55,553 bases of DNA, from positions 1 to 55,553 of the forward strand of contig NZ_MRWD01000037.1 of the NCBI RefSeq assembly GCF_002093625.1. The letters run 5' to 3'. This document shows positions 37,664 to 46,914 of this stretch, one piece after another. The position numbers and the translations under genes were made by a program. The DNA comes from Rouxiella silvae (lineage in GTDB: Bacteria > Pseudomonadota > Gammaproteobacteria > Enterobacterales > Enterobacteriaceae). Below the pieces are notes generated by a model, which saw nothing but the letters and a program-made list of their open reading frames with translations, had not been told where the DNA came from and searched no databases. Numbering within the stretch: the first letter of the stretch is position 1; each line of letters begins with the position of its first letter.

Positions 37664-38371
37664 TTAACTGTTCGATAAAGAAGGTGTTTTCCGACGACGG
37701 CGTTGCCGCTGCCGTATTCCTGGTGAGACCATTAAACGAATTAAAAAAGAGAATAAAACATCAACCAGTAACGCTAAAATTCCAACCATTACGGCACCCG
37801 AAACCATTTGTGGGTAATCATTCTGGGCGCGGCCGTCAATAATCAGACGTCCTAAGCCGCCGAGAGAAACATACGCGGCGATGGTGGCAGTCGAGATTAT
37901 TTGTAATGCAGCACTTCTAATACCGGATAATATGAGCGCCAGCGCACAGGGAATTTCAACCGTAAGCAATAATTTCCACGGTGAATATCCCATGCCAATA
38001 GCCGCGTCTATTATCGAGGGGTCAATGGCCCTGATTCCCGAGTATACGCCCATCATTATCGGTGGCAGCGCAAGCACAATCAGTACGATAAGACACGGAA
38101 CAATAAAGGCCAGATCCGATTCAAACACCGGACCAAAAATAATGACCAGTAGAATAATCAGACCAAATGACGGCAGTGCGCGCATAGCATTGGCACTGCC
38201 AATTAATAAGGTTGCCCCTTTACCTGTATGTCCAACATAACAACCGACGGGAAAAGCAATAATGACCGCCGCGGCCAACGCTTCGACGCTATAGATCAGA
38301 TGCTGAAAAATAAGCATCAATAAACCATCGTCGTTTAACCAATGCGCAGAGTCGAGAAGCCAGCTAATCAT
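37664..38371 (-). CDS. ABC transporter permease (OpuC/YehW type)
   Basis: Inner-membrane permease of 235 residues with about six membrane segments and the binding-protein-dependent permease domain: ANAMRALPSFGLIIL, IMMGVYSGIRAIDPSIIDAAIGMGYSPWKLL (EAA-loop, with GMG) and ALQIISTATIAAYVSLGGLG. It overlaps the other permease gene by four bases and is separated from the binding-protein gene by 34 bases. With the second permease it should form a heterodimeric channel. Confidence 0.92.
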   Translation of the reverse strand: MISWLLDSAHWLNDDGLLMLIFQHLIYSVEALAAAVIIAFPVGCYVGHTGKGATLLIGSANAMRALPSFGLIILLVIIFGPVFESDLAFIVPCLIVLIVLALPPIMMGVYSGIRAIDPSIIDAAIGMGYSPWKLLLTVEIPCALALILSGIRSAALQIISTATIAAYVSLGGLGRLIIDGRAQNDYPQMVSGAVMVGILALLVDVLFSFLIRLMVSPGIRQRQRRRRKTPSLSNS

Positions 38372-39018
38372 TTCGCACTCCTTTTCGGTTGCCAGCGGGT
38401 CATTTTATTGCCGGTACGCAGGACAAGGTTGTCCAGCACCAAAGCCAACATAATGCACAGAAAAATACCGGCGATAATCGGCGTCAAGAAATGCAGTTGA
38501 AAACCCTGAGTAAATAACGCACCCAGCTGTGGCATACCCACCAGCGCCGATATGGATACAATACTGACGTTAGACACCACAACCACCCGCATCCCTGCTG
38601 CAATCACCGGCACTGCCAACGGCAGTTCAACGCCGATAAACCGCTGCACGGGACGGTATCCCATCGCGGTCGCCGCCTGATGTGTTTCGGGCGGAACAGA
38701 ATCCAGCCCGTCGCAAACGGTGCGAATAAGGAGTGCAAAGGCATAAATTGTTAATGCAACCACGACATTAACGGTATCGAGAATTTTGGTACCCAGCAGC
38801 CCAGGAAGTAATACAAATAATGCCAGAGAAGGAAGGGTATACAGCAGCCCGATTATATTAAGGATACCGTCTTTAAATTTCCCGCAGCGCTGTAGCAACC
38901 CGCCCACTGGAATAGCCAAAGCCAGGCCAATAAATACCGGTACAATAGACAAATAGATATGCCATCCCAGCAGCATTACTATATTGTCCCTTTGCTCAAA
39001 CAACCAATCGAAGCGCAT
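38368..39018 (-). CDS. ABC transporter permease (OpuC/YehY type)
   Basis: Second permease of the importer, 216 residues, the same size as OpuCB-type subunits. GLLYTLPSLALFVLLPGLLGT and the EAA loop GLDSVPPETHQAATAMGYRPVQRF are characteristic. It starts four bases after the ATPase stop and ends inside the next permease gene (ATGA overlap), showing translational coupling. Confidence 0.92.
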   Translation of the reverse strand: MRFDWLFEQRDNIVMLLGWHIYLSIVPVFIGLALAIPVGGLLQRCGKFKDGILNIIGLLYTLPSLALFVLLPGLLGTKILDTVNVVVALTIYAFALLIRTVCDGLDSVPPETHQAATAMGYRPVQRFIGVELPLAVPVIAAGMRVVVVSNVSIVSISALVGMPQLGALFTQGFQLHFLTPIIAGIFLCIMLALVLDNLVLRTGNKMTRWQPKRSAK

Positions 39019-39022
39019 GGCA

Positions 39023-40117
39023 TTACCTCATATTGGACGTGTGAGTAAGCGAAAATGCCTGTTCGATATTAGCAGTACCGATAAATCGCTGATTTTCGTC
39101 AACGACAATTCCGCGCTGGCAGGGGGAGCTGAGTATTGAATCCATTAATTGCCGCAAAGTGCCATTTTTAGGGGCAAAGGTGCTGCCAAGATTTATGTCC
39201 TCGGCTTCAACGGTCAGTTTATTGCTGTTAACGTCGAACCAGCCGAGTGGAATATTATTCTCGACCACTAAAACCCACTGTTCATGACCCGCGATTGCTT
39301 TCGCATCGCTGACCGAAAATCCTGTCGTAATCATCTTCTCTTTATTGAGCCGGATATTTTCAGGAATAGCGTCAAAAGACAGTTTACGGTAGCCGCGATC
39401 GCGGCCGATAAAGTCTGCAATAAAGGTATCTTCAGGCTCGTTTAACAGCTTAACCGGCGCGGCAATCTGTGCCAGACGACCTCCCGGTCGAAACACCGCG
39501 ACCTGATCGCCTAATTTCATCGCTTCATCAATATCATGAGTCACCATGATGATTGTTTTACCGATTTCACGCTGCAAACGTAAAAACTCGTCCTGTAACT
39601 GCTCACGCACCACCGGGTCGACGGCGCTAAAAGGCTCGTCCATCAGCATAAACTCAGGATCTGAAGCCAGTGCGCGTGCAACGCCTACCCTTTGCTGCTG
39701 ACCACCGGATAACTGCCACGGATAGCGTTCTGCCATTGCGGTTGAAAGTCCCACCAGCTCTAAAAGCTCCAGGGACTTTTTACGCGCCGCCTGCCGCGTT
39801 GCCCCATTGAGCAGCGCAGTGACGGCGATGTTGTCTTGAACCGTTTTGTGGGGAAACAGACCGGCATTCTGAATGACATAACCAATCTTGCGCCGAAGTT
39901 TAACCAGGTCCATCCCTGCCGTGGATTGCCCGTTAAGCAAAATAGATCCAGAAGAAGGCTCTATTAACCGGTTGATCATCCGAAGTGAGGTCGTTTTGCC
40001 GCACCCCGAAGGCCCTACCAGCATGGTGATTTTTGCCGTCGGGGCGCTGAACGACAACCGGTCTACCGCCACCGTCCCGTCTGGGTAAAATTTGCTTATG
40101 TTCTCAAATGAAATCAT
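39023..40117 (-). CDS. ABC transporter ATPase with CBS domains (OpuCA/YehX type)
   Basis: ATP-binding subunit of the quaternary-amine importer and first gene of the operon. From ATG 40117 it has 364 residues. Walker A is GPSGCGKTT, the signature LSGGQQQRVGVARAL, Walker B EFMLMDEP, and the switch HD is in MVTHDIDEAM. The C-terminal 100 residues resemble CBS modules (VVDENQRFIGTANIEQAF), which sense ionic strength or nucleotides in OpuA-type importers. An in-frame start 57 bases upstream (40174) would add a non-conserved tail and run across leader sequence. The operator TTGTATGTACAA lies 79 bases upstream. Confidence 0.92.
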   Translation of the reverse strand: MISFENISKFYPDGTVAVDRLSFSAPTAKITMLVGPSGCGKTTSLRMINRLIEPSSGSILLNGQSTAGMDLVKLRRKIGYVIQNAGLFPHKTVQDNIAVTALLNGATRQAARKKSLELLELVGLSTAMAERYPWQLSGGQQQRVGVARALASDPEFMLMDEPFSAVDPVVREQLQDEFLRLQREIGKTIIMVTHDIDEAMKLGDQVAVFRPGGRLAQIAAPVKLLNEPEDTFIADFIGRDRGYRKLSFDAIPENIRLNKEKMITTGFSVSDAKAIAGHEQWVLVVENNIPLGWFDVNSNKLTVEAEDINLGSTFAPKNGTLRQLMDSILSSPCQRGIVVDENQRFIGTANIEQAFSLTHTSNMR

Positions 40118-40400
40118 GAAGTTTCCAACCACATTACGGAGTGTTTTAACAGAGCATCTGCATCGCATCATCATGCAGACCTAACATGTACTAACTTGTA
40201 TGTACAACCAATGCAAACAAGATGCCAATTTCATTGAAGGTGAGAATGTAGGCGGAATCACTGGGTGTAATGCTTCGAAATGGGGTATGAAGAGAAAACC
40301 GTGGAGGGATATTTTTGCACTATTAATACGCAGCACGCACCAGTTCAGTGCTCGGAATTAACTGCACACAGAAAAAACATGATGTTTAAAACACAGTAAA
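40118..40400. promoter_or_regulatory. Upstream region of the lyase/importer operon
   Basis: No gene is seen. On the minus strand a TTGGCA (plus 40223-40228) could be a -35 element, with TACATA 18 bases further as a poor -10 that overlaps the operator at 40196-40207. The arrangement fits repression by a HutC-type protein but is not certain. Confidence 0.45.
40196..40207. promoter_or_regulatory. HutC-type operator
   Basis: TTGTATGTACAA is an inverted repeat TTGTA-N2-TACAA of the type bound by HutC-family regulators (TGTA-N2-TACA core). A second ATGTAC copy at 40186-40191 lies 14 bases from the ATGTAC within the operator (40200-40205) and may be an accessory half-site. The operon encodes its own HutC-like regulator as last gene. 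Confidence 0.75.
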
Positions 40401-40432
40401 TAAAACGGGCAGTCACATTCAATGACTGCCCG
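40401..40432 (-). terminator. Rho-independent terminator of yciO
   Basis: CGGGCAGTCA (40406-40415) pairs with TGACTGCCCG (40423-40432), seven-base loop; on the minus strand it is followed by TTTTATTT. Confidence 0.92.
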
Positions 40433-40459
40433 CCAGAACACTTATACGTGGGAATGAGG

Positions 40460-41080
40460 CTAGAGAAACGGCGCCGGGTCGCCTGCGCCTTCACGCACCA
40501 CTTCGGGTACGGAATCGGTGAGATCAATCACCGTCGTAGGCTGCTGGCCCAGCGAACCGCCGTCGATAATCAAATCAACCAGTTTACCGATTGAATCTTT
40601 AATCTCTTCCGGATCTGACTCGGCGAAGTCATTGCCAGGCAGCATCAGGGTGGTCGACATCAACGGCTCACCCAGTACGTCGAGCAGCGCCAGGGCTATC
40701 GGATTTGACGGCACCCGCAGGCCAATCGTTTTCCGTTTTTCACTCATCAAGCGACGCGGCACTTCTTTAGTCGCTTTGAGAATAAAAGTGTAATTCCCCG
40801 GCGTGTTGTTTTTGATTGAGCGAAACGCCGTATTATCAACATAGGCATAGGTCGACAACTCAGACAGATCGCGGCACACCAAGGTAAAGTTGTGGTTGCC
40901 GTCGAGCTGGCGAATGCGGCAGATACGCTCCATAGACGCTTTATCTTCAAGACGGCAACCCAAGGCGTAACCGGAATCGGTCGGGTACACAATCACCGAC
41001 CCTTTGCGCAGCATGTCAACAGCCTGATTAATCAGGCGTGGCTGCGGATTTTCTGGATGGATATAAAAGTACTGACTCAT
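40460..41080 (-). CDS. yciO: YciO, Sua5/YrdC family protein
   Basis: Member of the Sua5/YrdC/YciO family; the fold binds ATP and L-threonylcarbamoyladenylate, but YciO is not the main tRNA t6A enzyme and its role is unsettled. 206 residues as in E. coli. VIVYPTDSGYALGCRLEDK, the KxR-type KRKTIGLRVPSNPIAL and GEPLMSTT motifs are intact. It lies 44 bases downstream of rnm on the same strand; a strong terminator follows. Confidence 0.95.
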   Translation of the reverse strand: MSQYFYIHPENPQPRLINQAVDMLRKGSVIVYPTDSGYALGCRLEDKASMERICRIRQLDGNHNFTLVCRDLSELSTYAYVDNTAFRSIKNNTPGNYTFILKATKEVPRRLMSEKRKTIGLRVPSNPIALALLDVLGEPLMSTTLMLPGNDFAESDPEEIKDSIGKLVDLIIDGGSLGQQPTTVIDLTDSVPEVVREGAGDPAPFL

Positions 41081-41124
41081 AATAAATCCTCTTTACTCCT
41101 TGTTGGCGAGTGTAATAGAACCCT

Positions 41125-41994
41125 TCAGCTGGTCGGCCAATCGCGCCACACCGGCTCTACACCAGCCGGCAGCCACAGCTTGCGGCCCAGTTCTATCCAC
41201 GAGCAGGGTTGATGAAAATCTGAACCCTGCGACGCCAGTAAATTATAATCTCGGGCAAATGCCGCATGCTGCGTGCGCTCGTGCGGCGCCTGCTGACATT
41301 GCGCAACTTCCATCGCATCGCCACCCTGTGCAGCGAAATAGGCCAACAGGCGCTTGAGCCACTTGGTTGACAGCTCATATCGCCCCGGATGTGCGACGAC
41401 GGCCTGGCCGCCAGATTGATGAATCACATCAATCGCTTCTTCTATTGTACACCACTGAGGCGGAACGTAGCCGGTATTGCCCTTTGCGAGATACTTTTTG
41501 AATACTTTGGCGATGTTGTCGGCCGCGCCTATTTCGACCAAATAACGGGCAAAGTGCGCACGCGTCACCGCACCGCCGTTGGCATGTCGCAGCGCCCCTT
41601 CCCATGCACCTTCAATGCGCGCTTTTGCCAATCGACGGCCAATTTCCTGCGCCCGCTCAACGCGCAGCTGTGCCTGTTTTTCAAGCAGCGTAACCATCGC
41701 GGGATGTTCCGGGTCAATGCGCAGGCCAACAATATGGATCTCGTGGTTCTCCCATAGAGTCGAGATTTCAACGCCGTTAATCAGCTGTAGAGGCAGTGTC
41801 TGCTCTGCGATTGCCGCCGCTGCTCGCGCCAAACCGTCGGTGTTGTCGTGGTCGGTAATCGCTAAAACGCCGACGCGCATTTCTACCGCCCGCGCCACCA
41901 GCTCCTCGGGAGTCAGGTAACCGTCAGATGCCGTAGTGTGACTGTGCAAGTCATAAAGCGTGAATGCAGGATTGTCGGATAAACTGGAAGTCAT
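41125..41994 (-). CDS. rnm: RNase AM (5'-3' exoribonuclease, PHP domain; TrpH/YciV)
   Basis: PHP-domain phosphoesterase that matures 5' ends of rRNAs and degrades 3',5'-nucleoside bisphosphates in E. coli. 289 residues. Metal ligands are visible in YDLHSHTTASDG (HxH), AITDHDNTDG, GVEIST, VVAHPGRY and GSDFHQP. Located directly upstream of, and divergent from, the trp promoter, exactly as in E. coli. Confidence 0.95.
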   Translation of the reverse strand: MTSSLSDNPAFTLYDLHSHTTASDGYLTPEELVARAVEMRVGVLAITDHDNTDGLARAAAAIAEQTLPLQLINGVEISTLWENHEIHIVGLRIDPEHPAMVTLLEKQAQLRVERAQEIGRRLAKARIEGAWEGALRHANGGAVTRAHFARYLVEIGAADNIAKVFKKYLAKGNTGYVPPQWCTIEEAIDVIHQSGGQAVVAHPGRYELSTKWLKRLLAYFAAQGGDAMEVAQCQQAPHERTQHAAFARDYNLLASQGSDFHQPCSWIELGRKLWLPAGVEPVWRDWPTS

Positions 41995-42110
41995 AGTAAT
42001 TGCGGATAAACCTATTATAGAAAACTGCCACTATCATAACCCGTAAGCCACATTGGGGTTACCGCAATCTGGCATTAAGGTCTAAATCGAGAGAATACTG
42101 AAAAAGAAGG

Positions 42111-42141
42111 TTGACTTTAGACCCATGAACTAGTTAACTAG
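42111..42141 (+). promoter_or_regulatory. trp promoter and TrpR operator
   Basis: -35 TTGACT (42111-42116), 17-base spacer, -10 TTAACT (42134-42139). The palindrome CTAGTTAACTAG (42130-42141) and the following GTACGCAAG are identical to the E. coli trp operator, which overlaps the -10 element in the same way. TrpR with tryptophan should repress here. Confidence 0.97.
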
Positions 42142-42205
42142 TACGCAAGTTCACAGGAGACTGTGACAACCGAATTCAGGCAAGCACAACTTACAAGAGC
42201 GACTG

Positions 42206-42271
42206 ATGATGAAAAACAACATGACTTCTTCAAACAGCTGGTGGCGCGCCTCCCCTTCGCGGGCGGTGTAA
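42206..42271 (+). CDS. trpL: trp operon leader peptide
   Basis: Leader peptide of 21 residues with two adjacent tryptophan codons (TGGTGG, 42239-42244), which senses charged tRNA-Trp for attenuation. The first of two ATG codons (42206, 42209) is used here; ATG 42209 is equally possible. The peptide differs in its first half from the 14-residue E. coli leader but keeps WWR. A terminator hairpin follows 37 bases after the stop. Confidence 0.9.
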   Translation: MMKNNMTSSNSWWRASPSRAV

Positions 42272-42308
42272 TTGCGCATAGCTGTCGTCAGACGCTGCAG
42301 ATACCCGA

Positions 42309-42332
42309 AGCCCGCATAATGCGGGCTTTTTT
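42309..42332 (+). terminator. trp attenuator
   Basis: AGCCCGC (42309-42315), loop ATAAT, GCGGGCT (42321-42327) and a T-run (to 42332). This is the intrinsic terminator whose formation depends on translation of the tandem Trp codons in the leader. Confidence 0.95.
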
Positions 42333-42355
42333 GTGGATAAATTTTAGGAATAATC

Positions 42356-43918
42356 ATGAGTAATCAACGATATAAACTGGAACTGTTGACATCACAAGGA
42401 AGTCACCGTGGTGATCCGACAGCAATTTTCCACCAACTGTGTGGTGCACGCCCCGCTACGTTGCTGCTAGAAAGTGCAGAAATCAATACTAAACAAAGCC
42501 TTAAGAGTCTGCTGATTGTTGACAGTGCCCTGCGCATCACGGCTATGGGTCGCGTGGTAAACATTCAGGCGCTGACCGTCAACGGTGCCTCTCTGCTGCC
42601 GCTGCTGGATGCTTCACTGCCGAAAGACGTCATTAACACCGCACGTCCCAATGGCCGTGAACTGACCTTCCCGGTTATCGATACCCTACAGGATGAAGAC
42701 GCGCGCCTGCGTTCCAAGTCCGTATTCGACGCGCTGCGCAATGTGCTGAATCTGGTTGAGTCACCTGTAGAAGAACGCGAAGCTATGTTCCTCGGCGGCC
42801 TGTTTGCCTACGATTTGGTTGCAGGCTTTGAAGATTTGCCTCAGCTGCGCGCCGATCAGCGTTGCCCAGACTTCTGCTTTTATCTGGCAGAAACGCTGCT
42901 GGTGCTCGACCATCAGAAACGCACCAGCCGTCTACAGGCCAGCCTGTTTACGCCTAATCAGGATGAAAAACAGCGTCTGGTTGAGCGCCTCGAGCAGTTG
43001 CAGCACCAGTTACAGCAGCCTCCACACGACATCCCTCAGCAAACTGTTCAAAACATGCAGCTAAGCTGCAATCAGAGTGATGAGGTATTTGGCGGCGTCG
43101 TTGAGCAGATGAAAGTGGCGATTCGCGCAGGAGAAATCTTCCAGGTCGTGCCTTCACGCCGCTTCTCCTTGCCTTGCCCTGCTCCGCTGGCGGCCTATGA
43201 AACACTGAAGAATAGCAACCCAAGTCCTTATATGTTCTTCATGCAGGATAACGATTTCACTCTGTTTGGCGCCTCGCCTGAGAGCGCGCTGAAGTATGAA
43301 GCCACCAGCCGTCAGATTGAAATCTACCCTATCGCAGGGACTCGCCCTCGCGGACGCCGCGCAGATGGTTCTCTGGATGCCGACCTCGACAGCCGCATCG
43401 AACTCGAAATGCGCACCGACCACAAAGAACTGGCCGAACATTTAATGCTGGTTGACTTGGCGCGAAATGACTTAGCGCGCATCTGCGAACCCGGCAGTCG
43501 TTACGTCGCCGACCTGACTAAGGTTGACCGCTATTCCGTGGTGATGCATCTGGTTTCTCGCGTAGTGGGCACTCTGCGTGCCGACCTCGACGTGCTGCAT
43601 GCCTATCAGGCGGTAATGAACATGGGAACGCTGACCGGCGCGCCAAAAGTGCGCGCCATGCAGCTGATTGCAGAATCTGAAGGCTCTCGCCGCGGCAGCT
43701 ACGGCGGTGCAGTCGGCTATTTAACCGCCCACGGCGACTTGGACACCTGCATCGTTATTCGCTCTGCCTACGTTGAAGACGGTATTGCTACCGTGCAGGC
43801 AGGCGGAGGCGTGGTACTGGATTCTGTACCGCAGGCCGAAGCAGACGAAACCCGTAATAAAGCCCGTGCCGTGCTGCGCGCCATCGCCACAGCCCATCAT
43901 GTTAAAGAGGTGTTTTAA
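42356..43918 (+). CDS. trpE: Anthranilate synthase component I
   Basis: Converts chorismate to anthranilate with ammonia delivered by TrpG. 520 residues, full length. The chorismate-binding C-terminal domain has [52 protein letters not shown] and [12 protein letters not shown]. The N-terminal LLES-type motif (ATLLLESAE) supplies the tryptophan feedback site. trpG starts two bases after the stop. Confidence 0.98.
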   Translation: MSNQRYKLELLTSQGSHRGDPTAIFHQLCGARPATLLLESAEINTKQSLKSLLIVDSALRITAMGRVVNIQALTVNGASLLPLLDASLPKDVINTARPNGRELTFPVIDTLQDEDARLRSKSVFDALRNVLNLVESPVEEREAMFLGGLFAYDLVAGFEDLPQLRADQRCPDFCFYLAETLLVLDHQKRTSRLQASLFTPNQDEKQRLVERLEQLQHQLQQPPHDIPQQTVQNMQLSCNQSDEVFGGVVEQMKVAIRAGEIFQVVPSRRFSLPCPAPLAAYETLKNSNPSPYMFFMQDNDFTLFGASPESALKYEATSRQIEIYPIAGTRPRGRRADGSLDADLDSRIELEMRTDHKELAEHLMLVDLARNDLARICEPGSRYVADLTKVDRYSVVMHLVSRVVGTLRADLDVLHAYQAVMNMGTLTGAPKVRAMQLIAESEGSRRGSYGGAVGYLTAHGDLDTCIVIRSAYVEDGIATVQAGGGVVLDSVPQAEADETRNKARAVLRAIATAHHVKEVF

Positions 43919-43919
43919 G

Positions 43920-44498
43920 ATGGCCGACATTTTACTTATCGACAACGTAGACTCATTTACCTACAACCTGGTCGATCAACTGCGCTCAAGCGGCCACCAC
44001 GTGGTGATTTATCGTAACCAGATCCCGGCCGATATCATCGTTGAGAAACTGAGCCAGATGGAAAAGCCGGTGTTACTGCTTTCGCCGGGCCCGGGTACAC
44101 CTTCCGAAGCAGGATGCATGCCGGAGTTGCTGCGCCGCCTGCGTGGGCAACTGCCGATTATCGGTATCTGCCTTGGCCATCAGGCCATCGTTGAAACCTA
44201 CGGCGGACACGTCGGTCAGGCGGGTGAAATTCTGCACGGTAAAGCCTCTTCTATTACTCACGACGAGCAGGGCATGTTCGCCGGAATGAACAACCCGCTG
44301 CCGGTGGCGCGTTATCACTCGCTGGTCGGCAGCCAAATTCCTGAAGGATTGACCGTAAACGCCCAGTTTGGCGAGATGGTGATGGCGGTTCGTCACGACG
44401 CTGACCGCGTATGCGGATTCCAGTTCCACCCAGAATCAATTCTAACCTCTCAGGGTGCCCGTCTGTTGGAACAGACATTGGCCTGGGCTTTGGCGTAA
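43920..44498 (+). CDS. trpG: Anthranilate synthase component II (glutamine amidotransferase)
   Basis: Type 1 glutamine amidotransferase providing ammonia to TrpE. 192 residues. The catalytic Cys is in GICLGHQAI and the His/Glu in [10 protein letters not shown]. It is a separate gene here, while E. coli has a TrpG-TrpD fusion; Serratia and Yersinia also have separate genes. Start ATG 43920 is next to the trpE stop. Confidence 0.97.
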   Translation: MADILLIDNVDSFTYNLVDQLRSSGHHVVIYRNQIPADIIVEKLSQMEKPVLLLSPGPGTPSEAGCMPELLRRLRGQLPIIGICLGHQAIVETYGGHVGQAGEILHGKASSITHDEQGMFAGMNNPLPVARYHSLVGSQIPEGLTVNAQFGEMVMAVRHDADRVCGFQFHPESILTSQGARLLEQTLAWALA

Positions 44499-44509
44499 GG
44501 AGAACAGTC

Positions 44510-45523
44510 ATGGAAACGCAAAATATCGCAGGTATTCTGGAAAACCTTTACCAGGCACAGCCGATGACTCAGCAAGAGAGCCAGACCCTGTTCAGTGCTA
44601 TCGTCAGGGGTGAACTTGACCCCGCTCAGTTGGCCGCAGCGCTAATCAGTATGAAAGTGCGTGGCGAACAACCGGCAGAAATTGCCGGTGCTGCCAAAGC
44701 GTTGCTGGCCGACGCAGAGCCTTTCCCGCGTCCAGACTATAAGTTTGCCGATATCGTGGGGACCGGCGGCGACGGTACCAACAGCATTAATATCTCCACT
44801 GCCAGCGCTTTTGTGGCGGCCTGCTGCGGTGCGCCGGTGGCCAAACACGGCAATCGCAGCGTATCAAGCCGTTCAGGTTCGTCAGACTTGCTCGCCGCTT
44901 TTGGCATCCGTCTCGACATGCCGGCAGCAGAATCACGCGCGGCCTTGGATGACCTAGGCCTTTGCTTTCTGTTCGCGCCGCAGTATCACACCGGTTTTCG
45001 CCATGCGATGCCGGTGCGTAAAGCGCTGAAAACTCGGACGCTGTTTAACGTTTTAGGCCCGCTGATTAACCCAGCACGTCCACCGCTGGCGCTGATTGGT
45101 GTTTACAGCCCGGAACTGGTGCGACCTATCGCAGAAACGCTGCGCACCCTCGGCTACGAGCGTGCGGCGGTGGTTCACGGCGGCGGCATGGACGAGGTCG
45201 CCATCCACGCGCCAACCCAGGTAGCCGAGCTTAAAAATGGTGAGATTGTCACCTACGAATTGACCCCGCAGGACTTCGGATTAGACAACTATCCAATCTC
45301 TGCACTGTTGGGCGGAGAGCCCGAAGAAAACCGTGACATTCTTGCACGCTTGTTACAAGGTAATGGCGACCCGGCCCACGAAGCCGCCGTTGCCGCCAAC
45401 GTGGCAATGCTGTTACGACTTTTTGGTCATGAAGATTTAAAATTAAACGCACAGAAAGCTTTGGCAGTAATGCGCAGCGGAGAACCTTTCCGACGCGTTA
45501 CTGCATTGGCAGCAAGAGGATAA
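44510..45523 (+). CDS. trpD: Anthranilate phosphoribosyltransferase
   Basis: Transfers phosphoribosyl from PRPP to anthranilate. 337 residues. The PRPP-binding motif is [18 protein letters not shown], with [21 protein letters not shown] and [13 protein letters not shown]. Start ATG 44510 has TAAGGAGA just upstream, overlapping the trpG stop; earlier in-frame starts would lie inside trpG. Confidence 0.98.
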   Translation: METQNIAGILENLYQAQPMTQQESQTLFSAIVRGELDPAQLAAALISMKVRGEQPAEIAGAAKALLADAEPFPRPDYKFADIVGTGGDGTNSINISTASAFVAACCGAPVAKHGNRSVSSRSGSSDLLAAFGIRLDMPAAESRAALDDLGLCFLFAPQYHTGFRHAMPVRKALKTRTLFNVLGPLINPARPPLALIGVYSPELVRPIAETLRTLGYERAAVVHGGGMDEVAIHAPTQVAELKNGEIVTYELTPQDFGLDNYPISALLGGEPEENRDILARLLQGNGDPAHEAAVAANVAMLLRLFGHEDLKLNAQKALAVMRSGEPFRRVTALAARG

Positions 45524-45526
45524 GTG

Positions 45527-46891
45527 ATGCAGCAGGAAACCGTGCTCCACAAAATTGTTCGCGACAAAGAAGTTTGGGTTGCGGCACGTAAAGAACAGCA
45601 ACCGCTGGCCAGTTTTCAAAATGAAATCAAACCAAGCCAGCGCGGCTTTTATCACGCGCTGCAGGGTGCCAGAACCGTCTTTATTCTTGAGTGCAAAAAG
45701 GCCTCTCCGTCCAAAGGCGTTATTCGTGAAAACTTTGATCCAGTAGAAATCGCGGGTGTGTATAAAGACTTCGCATCGGCTATTTCAGTACTGACCGACG
45801 AAAAGTATTTTCAGGGCAGCTTTGATTTTCTGCCTTTGGTAAGCGCCGCAGTGACTCAGCCAGTGCTGTGCAAAGATTTTATCATTGATCCTTACCAGAT
45901 TTATTTGGCCCGTTTTTATCAGGCCGATGCCATTTTGCTGATGCTGTCAGTACTCGATGACGAACAGTACGTTCAGCTTGCCGCCGTGGCACACAGCCTG
46001 AATATGGGCGTATTGACCGAGGCCAGCAATGAAGAAGAACTCGACCGCGCGGTGCAGCTTAAAGCCAAAGTGGTGGGCATTAACAACCGCGATCTGCGTG
46101 ACCTGTCTATTGACTTACAGCGCACTCGCGAGCTTGCTCCGCGTGTTCCGCACGGCGTAACGGTGATTAGTGAGTCGGGCATCAATGACTACGCACAAAT
46201 TCGTGAACTGAGCCGTTTTGCCAATGGATTCCTGATTGGCAGCGCCCTGATGTCTGAAAGCGACCTCACCAGCGCCGTTCGACGCGTGCTGTTAGGTGAA
46301 AACAAAATTTGCGGACTGACACGCCCGCAGGACGCCAACGTCGCCTATAAGGCCGGTGCAATTTACGGGGGACTGATTTTTGTTGAAGGTTCTCCGCGCT
46401 TTATCGACAGCACTCAGGCGAGACAAGTGCAAAGCGGCGCACCGCTGAAATATGTCGGCGTATTCCGTGACGCAGAGGTTACTGCCGTTGCCGACAAGGC
46501 TAAAGCGTTAAACCTGTTTGCCGTGCAGTTACACGGTGAAGAAGACCAAAGTTATATTAATTACCTGCGCGAAATTCTGCCGCAGAGTTGCCAAATCTGG
46601 AAAGCGCTGAGCGTCAAAGAGTCGATTCCTGCCCGCGACCTAAAGCACGTGCAGCGTTATGTACTCGACAACGGCAAAGGTGGCACGGGTCAACGGTTTG
46701 ACTGGAGCAAGCTGGCCGGCGAAAAACTCGATAACGTGCTGCTGGCCGGTGGGCTGGGCGCAGATAACTGCGTAGAAGCCGCTCAGTTGGGCTGTGCCGG
46801 ACTGGATTTCAATTCTGGCGTAGAACGCGAGCCTGGCATTAAAGATGCGGACAAGATTACCGCCCTATTCCAGACGCTGCGCGCTTACTAA
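45527..46891 (+). CDS. trpC: Bifunctional indole-3-glycerol-phosphate synthase / phosphoribosylanthranilate isomerase
   Basis: Fused TrpC-TrpF, two TIM barrels, catalysing the two steps after TrpD. 454 residues from ATG 45527 (GTG 45524 is an alternative). TrpC domain, about 1-255: VFILECKKASPSKG, VLTDEKYFQGS, VLCKDFIID, VVGINNRDL and VISESGI. TrpF domain, about 256-454: KICGLTRPQDA, VGVFRDA, VQLHGEED and the LLAGGLGADN segment near the end. The fusion is typical of enterobacteria. Confidence 0.98.
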   Translation: MQQETVLHKIVRDKEVWVAARKEQQPLASFQNEIKPSQRGFYHALQGARTVFILECKKASPSKGVIRENFDPVEIAGVYKDFASAISVLTDEKYFQGSFDFLPLVSAAVTQPVLCKDFIIDPYQIYLARFYQADAILLMLSVLDDEQYVQLAAVAHSLNMGVLTEASNEEELDRAVQLKAKVVGINNRDLRDLSIDLQRTRELAPRVPHGVTVISESGINDYAQIRELSRFANGFLIGSALMSESDLTSAVRRVLLGENKICGLTRPQDANVAYKAGAIYGGLIFVEGSPRFIDSTQARQVQSGAPLKYVGVFRDAEVTAVADKAKALNLFAVQLHGEEDQSYINYLREILPQSCQIWKALSVKESIPARDLKHVQRYVLDNGKGGTGQRFDWSKLAGEKLDNVLLAGGLGADNCVEAAQLGCAGLDFNSGVEREPGIKDADKITALFQTLRAY

Positions 46892-46914
46892 ATTAGTGTA
46901 TAGGAAGAAATAAT

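Noticed and set aside
37664-40117. Plain osmoprotectant importer (yehZYXW/osmF type)
   Set aside because: The importer type fits, but its genes are continuous with the lyase and CoA enzymes and share a HutC-type operator, so a catabolic role is more likely than osmoprotection alone.
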